The translations under genes were made by a program, and so were the position numbers. From a virus, in IMG/VR virus record IMGVR_UViG_3300010885_074114, positions 24,341 through 88,340 of that record: a stretch of 64,000 nucleotides of DNA. One strand, given 5' to 3'. Position 1 is the first letter of the stretch. Each line of letters starts with the position of its first letter. Positions 8,653 through 16,451 of this stretch are shown piece after piece. Below the pieces are notes generated by a model. The model searched no databases. It was given only the letters and a program-made list of their open reading frames with translations, and had not been told where the DNA came from.

Positions 8653-8882
8653 TGTGTAAATGCTTGCCAAATTACTGCGACCCCTCGGCACCAGAATACC
8701 AAAAACCATGGAAACCAGCCAATAATTCCAGTTGTAGTGGGGCAGCATGCCTTCCAAGGAGTTGTGACTGCTCTCAAACAGTTAATATTCAAACAGAGAA
8801 AAAAGGTTGTTTTTTGACTGTAAAAAATTGTTTTAAAAATACATATCAAGTTGGTCAGAAGATAAGTAGGAAAAGTTGCTAA
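8652..8882 (+). CDS. Small cysteine-rich protein
   Basis: A 76-residue protein with ten cysteines, including C-K-C near the start, C-D-C in the middle and a C-terminal Cys. The ATG at 8652 shares its A with the TAA of the metallopeptidase gene, and GGAGGTG lies just upstream, so the two are coupled. The cysteine pattern suggests a disulfide-rich or metal-binding mini-protein. Pairing with a peptidase could mean substrate, inhibitor or cofactor, but nothing shows which. Confidence 0.7.
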   Translation: MCKCLPNYCDPSAPEYQKPWKPANNSSCSGAACLPRSCDCSQTVNIQTEKKGCFLTVKNCFKNTYQVGQKISRKSC

Positions 8883-8884
8883 AA

Positions 8885-8892
8885 TATAAATA
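8885..8892 (+). promoter_or_regulatory. T4-type late promoter (TATAAATA)
   Basis: An exact copy of the T4 late -10 sequence TATAAATA, 82 nt before the ATG at 8975, in a gap with no other function. A gp55-like sigma factor is encoded at 43324-43860. Confidence 0.5.
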
Positions 8893-8974
8893 TATAAACC
8901 ATAAATTTTTTTCACCTTTTTAATACATAGTTACATTCTAATTAGCGTTATAAAAAAAATAAGAGAGGAATTCA

Positions 8975-9373
8975 ATGAAGAAACTTGTACTTTTAAAAGA
9001 AAAATCACCTAGCTGCCATTTGATAAATTATTTTTTTGTATCCGTTACTTGCGAACTCGATACCGTTGTGAATCATGAATTTATAGGTTCGAATGAATCA
9101 TGCAGCTATGACGATTATGACGACGATGAAGATGAAGATTACGATGATGACGATGATGATGATGAAGATGATGACGAGGACGATAGTGACGATGGTTACA
9201 ATGACTACAAATATGAAAAGTATGATGATGATGATGATGATTACGAAGATGATGATGAGGATGATGATGAGGACGAGAACGATGATGAGGACGATGAGGA
9301 CGAGGATGAGGATGAAGACGACGATGAGGATGAAGACGACGATGAAGATGATGATTGGTCCATAGATGGATAA
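8975..9373 (+). CDS. Protein with long Asp/Glu repeat tail
   Basis: A 132-residue protein. The first 44 residues are ordinary (KKLVLLKEKSPSCHLINYFF and on), with a hydrophobic stretch. From about residue 45 the protein is almost only Asp and Glu with occasional Tyr, Asn and Lys. It ends DDWSIDG. GAGAGG precedes the ATG. The DNA of the tail is a GAT/GAC/GAA/GAG trinucleotide repeat that can change length by slippage. Such polyanionic tails can mimic DNA, chelate metals or buffer basic proteins; no specific role is shown. Confidence 0.65.
   Translation: MKKLVLLKEKSPSCHLINYFFVSVTCELDTVVNHEFIGSNESCSYDDYDDDEDEDYDDDDDDDEDDDEDDSDDGYNDYKYEKYDDDDDDYEDDDEDDDEDENDDEDDEDEDEDEDDDEDEDDDEDDDWSIDG
9109..9356 (+). 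repeat. GAY/GAR trinucleotide repeat tract
   Basis: About 250 nt of nearly pure GAT, GAC, GAA and GAG codons encoding the acidic tail of the gene at 8975. The complementary strand reads as poly-serine, which produces a spurious antisense ORF. Confidence 0.85.
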
Positions 9374-9437
9374 TTGATATGTAATATATAATATTTGTAC
9401 TTACACGATGTAAGTATTGTTTGAAACAAGGAGGTTT

Positions 9438-10103
9438 ATGGTCAAAGTAATTTGTTTTTTTACACTTCTATGCTTTTTAAGCTTTTCTTATAAAATAAAT
9501 TCAGATTTTGGTAGCGAAAAACAAGAGCTAACAGAAAATGAAGATGAACTTAAGAATGTTATGGTGCCTATCCAAATGCAAGATAGGGTCTATAATAAAA
9601 CCGGTGTGCAATGTGTGTGGGCGTCTATTGAATGTGTAGGACGATATGCAGAGGAGCCAAAATTAATTGGGCTTACTAAAGATAAAGAATGTCAGAGCTA
9701 TGCAAGTCCATCATCACTCTCAGCTAAACTGAAGAAATTAAATGTAAGATATGAACAGACAACAAGCCGTAATGATCGTAGTCTTATAATTAAATCCGTT
9801 GTTAAAGAAAGACGAGGTTGCCTGTTCGCAGTTCCAGGACATGCTATGACATTAGTGCATTATGATGCAATAAAAGGAGTAGTTAAGTATATCAACAACA
9901 GCGACAGAAGCTTACAAATTAGAACATGGACTATGAAAGAATTTGAACAAAGATGGGACGGATGGATTTGTGCAATATATGCTGATAATGATATTATTCC
10001 CAAAAAATACACTATAATGTATCCAATATCAATAATCGATAGAAGTGCAATACAAGGCGATTACGATAAGAGCTACATATTGATGCCACGCCAGCTAAAC
10101 TGA
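9438..10103 (+). CDS. Secreted papain-like cysteine peptidase
   Basis: A 221-residue protein with an N-terminal hydrophobic signal (VKVICFFTLLCFLSFSY), which is why ATG 9438, seven bases after AAGGAGG, is preferred to the earlier in-frame start at 9417. The peptidase core shows a catalytic-Cys block VQCVWASIECVGRYA, a His block GHAMTLVHYD and an Asn in INNSD, the C-H-N order of papain-fold enzymes (C39/C1-like). The C-terminal 40 residues are extra. Export suggests action in the envelope, for example in lysis or superinfection control, but the substrate is unknown. Confidence 0.75.
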   Translation: MVKVICFFTLLCFLSFSYKINSDFGSEKQELTENEDELKNVMVPIQMQDRVYNKTGVQCVWASIECVGRYAEEPKLIGLTKDKECQSYASPSSLSAKLKKLNVRYEQTTSRNDRSLIIKSVVKERRGCLFAVPGHAMTLVHYDAIKGVVKYINNSDRSLQIRTWTMKEFEQRWDGWICAIYADNDIIPKKYTIMYPISIIDRSAIQGDYDKSYILMPRQLN

Positions 10104-10322
10104 ATGATTGTCCAAATTAACAGGCTTCGGAAAAGCTTTTTTTGGAGAAGCGTTTGTTTTTGGCAATCGAACATGTGGCGGTGGATTTTTTTTTGTTATA
10201 GGCAAATCATCCTTATATGTTGGGAAAGCTCCTATAACTTCACCAGGCTTTTCATCGTCCACTCCAGAAACATTGCCGACAGACCCACCATAATTTTCTA
10301 ACCATTTTTTAAAATAAAACAT
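10095..10322 (-). CDS. Small protein with F-x-x-W-L N-terminus (candidate capsid cargo)
   Basis: A 75-residue protein starting FYFKKWLENYGG, followed by a low-complexity Pro/Lys/Gly region. The N-terminal F-x-x-W-L matches a motif shared by several small proteins of this phage (26610, 34190, 34280, 40110, 39529). It resembles the T4 capsid-targeting sequence MKTYQEFIAE in placement and pattern. It overlaps the end of the rightward peptidase gene by 9 nt. The remainder has no recognisable fold. Internal-capsid location is inference. Confidence 0.55.
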   Translation of the reverse strand: MFYFKKWLENYGGSVGNVSGVDDEKPGEVIGAFPTYKDDLPITKKNPPPHVRLPKTNASPKKAFPKPVNLDNHSV

Positions 10323-10351
10323 ATAGCACCTAAAAATATTTAATTATAATG

Positions 10352-10364
10352 TATATATATTAAG
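10352..10364 (+). promoter_or_regulatory. Candidate late promoter box
   Basis: TATATATATTAAG about 33-45 nt before the ATG at 10397. The complementary-strand copy before the gene at 40373 has the same TATATATTAAG ending. Confidence 0.45.
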
Positions 10365-10396
10365 TAATGGAATTCTATTGTTCGACAAGGAGGATT

Positions 10397-10573
10397 ATGA
10401 AAAAAATAGTCAATATATTGATTTTAGTTAATTTGTTAAGTGCTGGTTATTTAATCTGTTCTATTTATGAAGAAAACTTTTTAAATAAGCAAGAAGATAA
10501 TTCAAAAAATTATGGTATAGAAAGCAATTACTATAATTATCAAAAAAGCATTCTGCATTTTAGTTGCGAATAA
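10397..10573 (+). CDS. Small membrane or exported protein
   Basis: A 58-residue protein with one N-terminal hydrophobic helix after two lysines (KKIVNILILVNLLSAGYLI) and a polar Asn/Tyr-rich tail. ATG 10397 is preferred because AAGGAGG precedes it at good spacing; an in-frame ATG at 10367 has no ribosome-binding site. It could be a signal-peptide or single-pass protein. No family recognised. Confidence 0.65.
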   Translation: MKKIVNILILVNLLSAGYLICSIYEENFLNKQEDNSKNYGIESNYYNYQKSILHFSCE

Positions 10574-10575
10574 TA

Positions 10576-11202
10576 TTAATTCAAAAAACCAGTAGAAAAA
10601 ATATTTTTTTGTTGGCTTAAAAAGTAATTATACCTTTCGTAACAATCATCAGCTTCTTTCATAACGTTTAATGAAATACAATCTTTTTCTTTGTTAAAAG
10701 TTATTGGAGATAAAAGCTCTTTTTTAAAATTTATTTTCTCTTTTAAATCAAAAATGTCTTCAATTAAAGACATGCCTTTTTCCTTATATAAATCATCAAA
10801 AGTTAAAAGAATAGAATTTGGTGCTATTTTTGCAACCTCACATATTCTTCTAAGCCTATATTCATAATAACGAGCAGCAAATATCTCGTTTATATTTTCT
10901 TTTATAACCATAAAATTTAAAACATCTTGTGGTCTTCTTATAATGTTTATCAAGAAAAACTTAGAATAATCTAGTTTTGTTGAAAGTTGATGGTTTTTTA
11001 GTATTTCATCAATATAAACTGCCGACTTATTTTTCTTTTTATGCAACTGCTTTGTAAGGCTAAGAAGATCTATATTGGTTAAATAATTGTTTTCTGTCCT
11101 ATATCTTTTATAACCTTGAATATTACCAATATCGCATAAGGATTCATACAAAGCAGAGCTGCCTGAATAGAAATGGCTGTTTAATATGATTATTTTTTTC
11201 AT
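10576..11202 (-). CDS. Sulfotransferase-like P-loop protein
   Basis: A 208-residue protein with the outline of the sulfotransferase fold. An N-terminal strand-loop-helix (IIILNSHFYSGSSALYESL) sits where the PAPS 5'-phosphosulfate loop lies, and a later IIRRPQDVLNF resembles the R-D-P-x-D-x-x motif of the family. The loop lacks the usual basic residue, so activity is uncertain. Such enzymes transfer sulfate from PAPS to glycans, and this phage encodes several other glycan-type enzymes. Its role in infection is unknown. Confidence 0.55.
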   Translation of the reverse strand: MKKIIILNSHFYSGSSALYESLCDIGNIQGYKRYRTENNYLTNIDLLSLTKQLHKKKNKSAVYIDEILKNHQLSTKLDYSKFFLINIIRRPQDVLNFMVIKENINEIFAARYYEYRLRRICEVAKIAPNSILLTFDDLYKEKGMSLIEDIFDLKEKINFKKELLSPITFNKEKDCISLNVMKEADDCYERYNYFLSQQKNIFSTGFLN

Positions 11203-11286
11203 ATATGTCCGACAAAATTAAAGATTGACATACTATAATAGTAATAAAACAAAAAGTCTGTTTACTTTGTAGAAAAGAGAAGAACA

Positions 11287-13821
11287 ATGCCCATATGGAG
11301 TGATTTTTTTAAACTGTTCACGTACGCCGGTGAGCAGGATCCTTTGTCAAAACAAAAGGATAACAATCAATTTCAAGGAGCTGGAATTGCACAACCGGAT
11401 GCTATGGGCGTCGATTTCGCTGGAAGCGGTCCCAATTCGGGCACAGCCGGATTGCGTCAAACGAATGATATGATCGATACGACCACTCTCACAAATCGGT
11501 CGATGAGATACAAAGAATACGAAAGACTAAGAAACGTACCAGAAATAGAAATGGCTATGACAGTGTTCTCTGATGAGGCATGTGTCGTTGGAGACACAAA
11601 AGTAGCTACTCCTTTTGGAATGATTAGTATAAAAGAACTAGCAGAGGAAAAAGGTAAAGAAAGATTCTTGGTTTATTGCTATGATTTTGAAAGTAAAGAC
11701 TACTCATTAGGATGGGCTTTTTCTCCAAGATTAGTAAAAGAAGAAAAAACACTAACACTTGTGCTAGACAATGGCACTACTTTAACATGCACCGAAGATC
11801 ATAAAATATTGAAAAGAGATGGAACTTGGGCAGAAGCTGGCGAATTAAAACTATTTGAAGAGTTAATGCCCTTTTATAGAAAGCCAGCAAATTTTAGATT
11901 AACTAAAATAAGACAAAAACAATACCCAAGATTGTTTACTTTTTCTCATGGATGGATTCACGAAAGAAAATTTATAGACGATTGGAAATCAGGTAATAAA
12001 AAATCAGATTATAAAAGCGAAGTTGTAAGCAAAGCAATGAGAATGATCGGAGCAGGCATATCTGTTCGAAAAATAGTAGCAGAAATAAAAAAAGATTGGC
12101 TTACCATAGAAAGTTGGATAAAAGCACAAGGCTTTTCACACCAAGAAACAAAGAATTTATTCAAATTAGAAGATAGAAGAAAAATTGTAGGAATACATCA
12201 AAATGAAGACCCGCAACCTGTTTATGATCTTTCTGTAGAAAATCACAAATGCTTTGCAACAGATAGCTTAATAATTCACAATTGCCAAAAAGATGAAACA
12301 GGAAATATCCTGAAAGTTGTTGCAAATAATGAAGAAGTTAAAAAAGAAATAGAATTTCTAATGCTTCATCGAAAAATGCTGAACATAAACAGAAACGGAT
12401 GGGGATGGTTTAAGAGCTTGTGTATATCAGGAGATTTATTTCTAGAAATAATTATCAATCCTGATAGCCCAAAAGATGGAATATACAAAACTGTACCGCT
12501 ACCGCCCGACACAATGTACAAAATAGAAACAGTTAAAGGAAAGGTAATAGAATACCAACAGTCAAAAGAAGGACCAGACTATCAGGCTATAGTAAGAGGA
12601 TCAGCGGATGGATTCAATGACACAGAACTAAACAACACAACAGCAATACGATTTGCTACAAATCAAATCGTACATTTTAAAATAGGAGATGATAGAAAAA
12701 CATTTTATCCATACGGACAGTCTTTAGTAGAACCAGCAAGAGGTCCAGCACATAACCTCAGAATGCTAGAAGATGCTATGGTAATTTATAGGCTCACCCG
12801 CGCCCCTGAGAGGCGTGTTTTTTACATAGATGTAGGGCAATTACCTCCATTCAAAGCAGAAGCTTTCCTAGAAAGAGTAAAAGATCAATTCCGCAAAAGA
12901 AAAGTAACAAGCAATAGAGGAAATAGTGCAGGAGCTAATCAAGTAGACGAAAGATGGCAACCTCCTGCACAAGATGAAGATTATTGGTTGCCAACGAGAC
13001 CAAATAGCAACACTAGAATTGAAACTCTTCCAGGTGCTGAAAACTTAGGAGAAATTGACGATGCTATATATTTTAGAAATAAATTACTTACTTCACTTAA
13101 CTTTCCTAAAAATTATTTTAATAACGAAGATCCTACTGCAACAAGAATAACTTTGTCTTCGCAAGATGTAAAATTTGCACGAATGATAGAAAGATTACAA
13201 AGCAATTTTGAAGACGGACTTTTAGCAATAGCTGAAACGCATTTACATCTAAGAGGTTTTCCTGAATCATCTTATCAAGATATTAGAATAAAAATGACGC
13301 CACCATCCGATTGGAGAGAACTCTCTCGATCAGAAGTCATTACCGCTCGATACGGAAATGCAGCAAATCTAAAAAGCTCACTTCTTATGTCAGATTATGA
13401 CATAATAAATAAAATACTAAAGTATGGGGAAAACGAAACAGAAGAAATGATTGCAAGATTAAAAATACAAAAACTTGAAGATCTTAAACTTCAAGTTATG
13501 GCTCAAAATCCACAGCTTCTAGGCGTGGGAATACCAGGACAAGAAGAATCTTCAACAGAACTAGGCACAGATCCAAGTGGACCGAATCCCATGATATCGC
13601 CAGAAGGACAACCAGAAGGACAACCCGAGGGACAACCCGAAGGACAACCTGATGAACAATCCGACGAACCACAAGGACCAGAAAAAGAGCAAACACCAGA
13701 ACCAATTAATTTAGAAGAACCATCAAAAGACGATATAAAGAAATATGATCTAGAATTACAAGGATACGAAGCAGAACAAGACCTTGAAGATATAGATTAT
13801 AGCGTCGGGGACAACGGATGA
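11287..13821 (+). CDS. gp20: Portal protein (T4 gp20-like) containing an intein
   Basis: The portal dodecamer forms the head vertex through which DNA enters, and it nucleates head assembly. The 844-residue precursor contains a 234-residue intein (residues 99-332). The spliced protein would be 610 residues (T4 gp20 is 524). Portal hallmarks are RYKEYERLRNVPEIEMAMTVFSDEA before the intein (seen in two parts here), and later RAPERRVFYIDVGQLP and FPKNYFNNEDPTATRITLSSQD. The C-terminus has an extra acidic tail with tandem PEGQ repeats. The gene order portal, core, protease, scaffold, capsid is that of T4. The stop overlaps the next ORF. Confidence 0.93.
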   Translation: MPIWSDFFKLFTYAGEQDPLSKQKDNNQFQGAGIAQPDAMGVDFAGSGPNSGTAGLRQTNDMIDTTTLTNRSMRYKEYERLRNVPEIEMAMTVFSDEACVVGDTKVATPFGMISIKELAEEKGKERFLVYCYDFESKDYSLGWAFSPRLVKEEKTLTLVLDNGTTLTCTEDHKILKRDGTWAEAGELKLFEELMPFYRKPANFRLTKIRQKQYPRLFTFSHGWIHERKFIDDWKSGNKKSDYKSEVVSKAMRMIGAGISVRKIVAEIKKDWLTIESWIKAQGFSHQETKNLFKLEDRRKIVGIHQNEDPQPVYDLSVENHKCFATDSLIIHNCQKDETGNILKVVANNEEVKKEIEFLMLHRKMLNINRNGWGWFKSLCISGDLFLEIIINPDSPKDGIYKTVPLPPDTMYKIETVKGKVIEYQQSKEGPDYQAIVRGSADGFNDTELNNTTAIRFATNQIVHFKIGDDRKTFYPYGQSLVEPARGPAHNLRMLEDAMVIYRLTRAPERRVFYIDVGQLPPFKAEAFLERVKDQFRKRKVTSNRGNSAGANQVDERWQPPAQDEDYWLPTRPNSNTRIETLPGAENLGEIDDAIYFRNKLLTSLNFPKNYFNNEDPTATRITLSSQDVKFARMIERLQSNFEDGLLAIAETHLHLRGFPESSYQDIRIKMTPPSDWRELSRSEVITARYGNAANLKSSLLMSDYDIINKILKYGENETEEMIARLKIQKLEDLKLQVMAQNPQLLGVGIPGQEESSTELGTDPSGPNPMISPEGQPEGQPEGQPEGQPDEQSDEPQGPEKEQTPEPINLEEPSKDDIKKYDLELQGYEAEQDLEDIDYSVGDNG
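11581..12282 (+). mobile_element. Mini-intein in portal gene
   Basis: An in-frame 702-nt insertion coding for an intein. Block A starts at Cys1 (CVVGDTKVATPFG), block B is LTCTEDHKIL with the Thr/His pair, block F is PVYDLSVENHKCF, and block G ends IIHN, followed by the Cys +1 of the C-extein. All splicing residues (Cys1, B-block His, penultimate His, terminal Asn, Cys+1) are present, so splicing is expected. There is no LAGLIDADG or HNH endonuclease. Instead about 60 residues (12000-12170) resemble a helix-turn-helix (SKAMRMIGAGISVRKIVAEI). The site is the conserved SDEA region of the portal. Confidence 0.92.
13600..13659 (+). repeat. 12-bp tandem repeat (PEGQ) in portal tail
   Basis: Four near-identical copies of CCAGAAGGACAA and one diverged copy (ending GATGAACAA) encode PEGQ-PEGQ-PEGQ-PEGQ-PDEQ near the C-terminus of the portal. 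Copy number could vary by slippage without disturbing the frame. Confidence 0.85.
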
Positions 13822-14063
13822 TAAAAATTTTTCCTAGAATAGCAATGAAAAATAGGAAAATGATAGAACAATCATCTTTAGTGGGATGCTATTCATGTTG
13901 CAAAATATTTGATTCAAAAGACGTAAAAGAATACACAGACCGTAATGAAACGGCATTATGCCCGCATTGCAACGTCGATTGCTTGGTCGGAAATCAATGC
14001 GGATTCGTTCTAGAAGAAAGTATATTAATAAAAGCACGCCAATACTGGTTTAATAATTGTTAA
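13818..14063 (+). CDS. Zinc-ribbon protein
   Basis: An 81-residue protein with two zinc knuckles, C-Y-S-C (about residue 24) and C-P-H-C (about residue 48), the second in a TALCPHCNVDCLVG context. This is a rubredoxin-like ribbon often seen in small bacterial cytoplasmic proteins. The start overlaps the portal stop (ATGATAA), so it is translationally coupled to the portal. Its function in head assembly is unknown. It could equally be a host-derived passenger. Its 3' end overlaps the end of the opposing gene by 14 nt. Confidence 0.75.
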   Translation: MIKIFPRIAMKNRKMIEQSSLVGCYSCCKIFDSKDVKEYTDRNETALCPHCNVDCLVGNQCGFVLEESILIKARQYWFNNC

Positions 14064-14427
14064 CTGCTGGGTTGGCATTAGGATCCTTAGAAACATCACC
14101 TAAACCTTGTGTAATCATTCCGCTAACACGCTTGCCACCACGAGTTACGCCAGTTCTTAAGTCTGATAGTGACTCAAAGTCATGTTGCTTTAGTATTGCT
14201 TCAACTGTATCTCTTACCTCTGGAATACTATTGCTTTGAGCTTTAAGCCACGATATAGCAGCACCCGGCCTTTCGCCAAGTATTAACTCAAAAGCCTCTA
14301 TTGCAGCACTTAAAGCAGCTTGTGTTCTTGCATCTAATCCAATGCTTCCCGCTCCTCCAAGCATCTCTTTGCCCATGTTCATGGCACTTATTTCTTGTAG
14401 TTTTACGTAATCTATAAATTTTTTCAA
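14050..14427 (-). CDS. Candidate internal head protein with targeting-like N-terminus
   Basis: A 125-residue protein starting KKFIDYVKLQEISAMNMG. The KKF...LQE start resembles the T4 capsid-targeting peptide (MKTYQEFIAE) with an (L/I)-x-E site for the prohead protease. The rest is a helical Ala-rich region (TQAALSAAIEAFELILGERP) followed by a Gly-rich basic segment. It lies inside the head module but on the opposite strand, overlapping tail-to-tail with the Zn-ribbon gene. No family recognised. Internal-capsid location is inference from the N-terminus and position. Confidence 0.6.
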   Translation of the reverse strand: MKKFIDYVKLQEISAMNMGKEMLGGAGSIGLDARTQAALSAAIEAFELILGERPGAAISWLKAQSNSIPEVRDTVEAILKQHDFESLSDLRTGVTRGGKRVSGMITQGLGDVSKDPNANPAVNNY

Positions 14428-14533
14428 TGTATTACTCTCCTAATTTTTAGCTTAGATGTATATCTATGTATTAGTCACTAATAAAAAATTATTATATAAA
14501 AAAATATTTTATTTGTTAAAAATTTGCATTGAA

Positions 14534-14544
14534 TATATATATAA
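14534..14544 (+). promoter_or_regulatory. Candidate late promoter box
   Basis: TATATATATAA 39 nt before the ATG at 14583, at the start of the core-protease-scaffold-capsid string. It would be the natural late promoter for those head genes. Confidence 0.5.
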
Positions 14545-14582
14545 CTCATTCGGATCAAACAATACAGGGAGTCAATTGACCT

Positions 14583-16427
14583 ATGAAAAGAAAACTAATT
14601 AGTTTCGATGTCTTCAAGAATCTTGAAGAACAGTCACTTACAAACGCTCAGAGAGAATTGGTTGAGGCTCAAGATGTTTTGGCCGAAGCACTAGGCGTAG
14701 AAAGCATCAAACTGTTTACCTTCGGAGAATCCGAAGTAACATATGAAGTACAAGATGGTACTTACATTCATGCAACATATACCATAAAAGATAATAGCAT
14801 CATATTAGAAAATATAGAGCAACTTGTTGTTGACGAAGAAGGCGAAAGAAAGAATACAAGAGAAATCATCTCGCAAATGGTGGAATCTATTATAAGCAAT
14901 GATGAAAACAAAGCCAATCAAAAGTTTGAGCAGTACATAAATACACCCGCTGTTAAAAGAAGCCTAAACGAAGCAGCGTTCAAAGTTACAACATCAAGAC
15001 CAACCGGTAAACGTTCTGAACTATGGCACAAGCGCCAGTCACGCTCAACGGTTGCTAAAAGAACCAGAGCTAGGAAAATGACACTTTCCAGAATGTCACC
15101 TTCACAGAAGAAGCAACTCGCCAGAGCAAGAGCTATTGCGAAAAGAAAGTTGGGCGGCACGACAAACAGCAGAGCACGTGTTTATGCAAGGAAAATCAAG
15201 AAAAGTCATATGAAAGAATGGAACACAATAATTGAAAATGTAACTAATTATATTAATTACAAACAATTCGGTTCTGTTATGACTGAGTCCTTCGTAAAAC
15301 ATGATAAAAATGGAGAAATATCATCGCTATCAGTGCCAACAACCTCTAAAAGAAATGAAGGAAAGATTCTTTCTTTTAATTGGGACACAATGGATCACGA
15401 AGTAAAGTGCATGCGTAGCAAAATGAAGAATATAAAAGAAGATCAGAATTTTATCAAAGCTATGGCAGATCTAAAAAGATATAACAACATATCAGACAAC
15501 ACTTCGCTAGAAAGTACATTGGAAGCTATTGTAACTCGTTGGCCTGAAATGATCTATATGACAGAGTCGGAACTAGCTACACAAATTTCAAAGGCACTAG
15601 AATCAGCAAATATTAAAAACTTTGATGATAAAACTTGCTTGTTTATGGCAGAAGCTGTGCTGCGAACTGCACACAATGCATATGCAGACAGAGTTAAAAA
15701 TATAAGCAAATTAGCCGGAGAAACAAAAGATGTAACAAGCGAATGCAAAGATTGCGAAGATGCTTATAATGACTTTAAAAATGTTGTAGAACAGTTTTAT
15801 GTCAAATTAGACGAATCAGAAGAAAAAGAACTAAAGGTTTTTGAAGACCTGTTTAACGCTTTGAGAGAAGTACATGCTTTTGCTGTAGAAGCCGAAGACA
15901 AAGAAGAACTAGAAGAGATTGAAGGTCTTCTCGAAAGATGCGTTTCTGTACTTAAAAAAGAAAGCGAAATCGATCTTGAACTCGCAGAAGAAATGACAGA
16001 CTATTTGGCATATTTCTCTGAGGCAAATGTCGATGGAGCATCACAGGATTGGGATGTCGAAGAGAAACCTCATCATTCCGTATCAGGAAATCATCCTTAT
16101 GTTGATAAACTTGCAAAATCAGATGCTGTAGCAAGTTTGTACAACGGTGACTGGAAAAGCCCAGCACCTGTGAGTGATGGAAAAAGTCACCATGGTAATC
16201 TTGATGATGAAATGAAAAATGATGGATGGAGCAATTGTGGAGGCGATGACACATGGCCAACACTAGATAATCCATATGTTCCTAAATCCGATACATATAA
16301 AATGAAAGAAAAGTCTGTTGTTGATGATGGTGATGAACTCGCTCAGAATCAATCAAATGACACATGGCCAAATTTGAGTAATCCTTATGCTAAAGTAGGA
16401 AAAAATACACCCAAAGACGTAGAGTAA
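14583..16427 (+). CDS. Prohead core-type protein (gp67/gp68 position)
   Basis: A 614-residue protein between portal and protease, the place of the T4 core genes 67 and 68. Visible regions are an N-terminal Glu-rich domain, a strongly basic segment (about residues 140-195, with RTRARKMTLSRMSPSQKKQ), a helical middle, a very acidic Glu-rich helix (about 400-470), and a C-terminal low-complexity part with three motifs of the type N-x-P-Y, two being DTWPTLDNPY and DTWPNLSNPY. The basic segment recalls gp68-like proteins of T4 relatives. It is much longer than T4 gp67/68 (80-141 residues), suggesting a fusion or expansion. Confidence 0.65.
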   Translation: MKRKLISFDVFKNLEEQSLTNAQRELVEAQDVLAEALGVESIKLFTFGESEVTYEVQDGTYIHATYTIKDNSIILENIEQLVVDEEGERKNTREIISQMVESIISNDENKANQKFEQYINTPAVKRSLNEAAFKVTTSRPTGKRSELWHKRQSRSTVAKRTRARKMTLSRMSPSQKKQLARARAIAKRKLGGTTNSRARVYARKIKKSHMKEWNTIIENVTNYINYKQFGSVMTESFVKHDKNGEISSLSVPTTSKRNEGKILSFNWDTMDHEVKCMRSKMKNIKEDQNFIKAMADLKRYNNISDNTSLESTLEAIVTRWPEMIYMTESELATQISKALESANIKNFDDKTCLFMAEAVLRTAHNAYADRVKNISKLAGETKDVTSECKDCEDAYNDFKNVVEQFYVKLDESEEKELKVFEDLFNALREVHAFAVEAEDKEELEEIEGLLERCVSVLKKESEIDLELAEEMTDYLAYFSEANVDGASQDWDVEEKPHHSVSGNHPYVDKLAKSDAVASLYNGDWKSPAPVSDGKSHHGNLDDEMKNDGWSNCGGDDTWPTLDNPYVPKSDTYKMKEKSVVDDGDELAQNQSNDTWPNLSNPYAKVGKNTPKDVE

Positions 16428-16451
16428 TTTATAAAAAAAAGGAGTACGTTA

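Noticed and set aside
9241-9429. Leftward poly-serine ORF
   Set aside because: It is the antisense of the GAY/GAR tract in the polyacidic gene, which has a proper start and ribosome site.
11226-11240. TTGACA followed by TATAAT before the portal gene as a sigma70 promoter
   Set aside because: The two hexamers are only three bases apart, so they cannot act together; the TATAAT could still serve alone.
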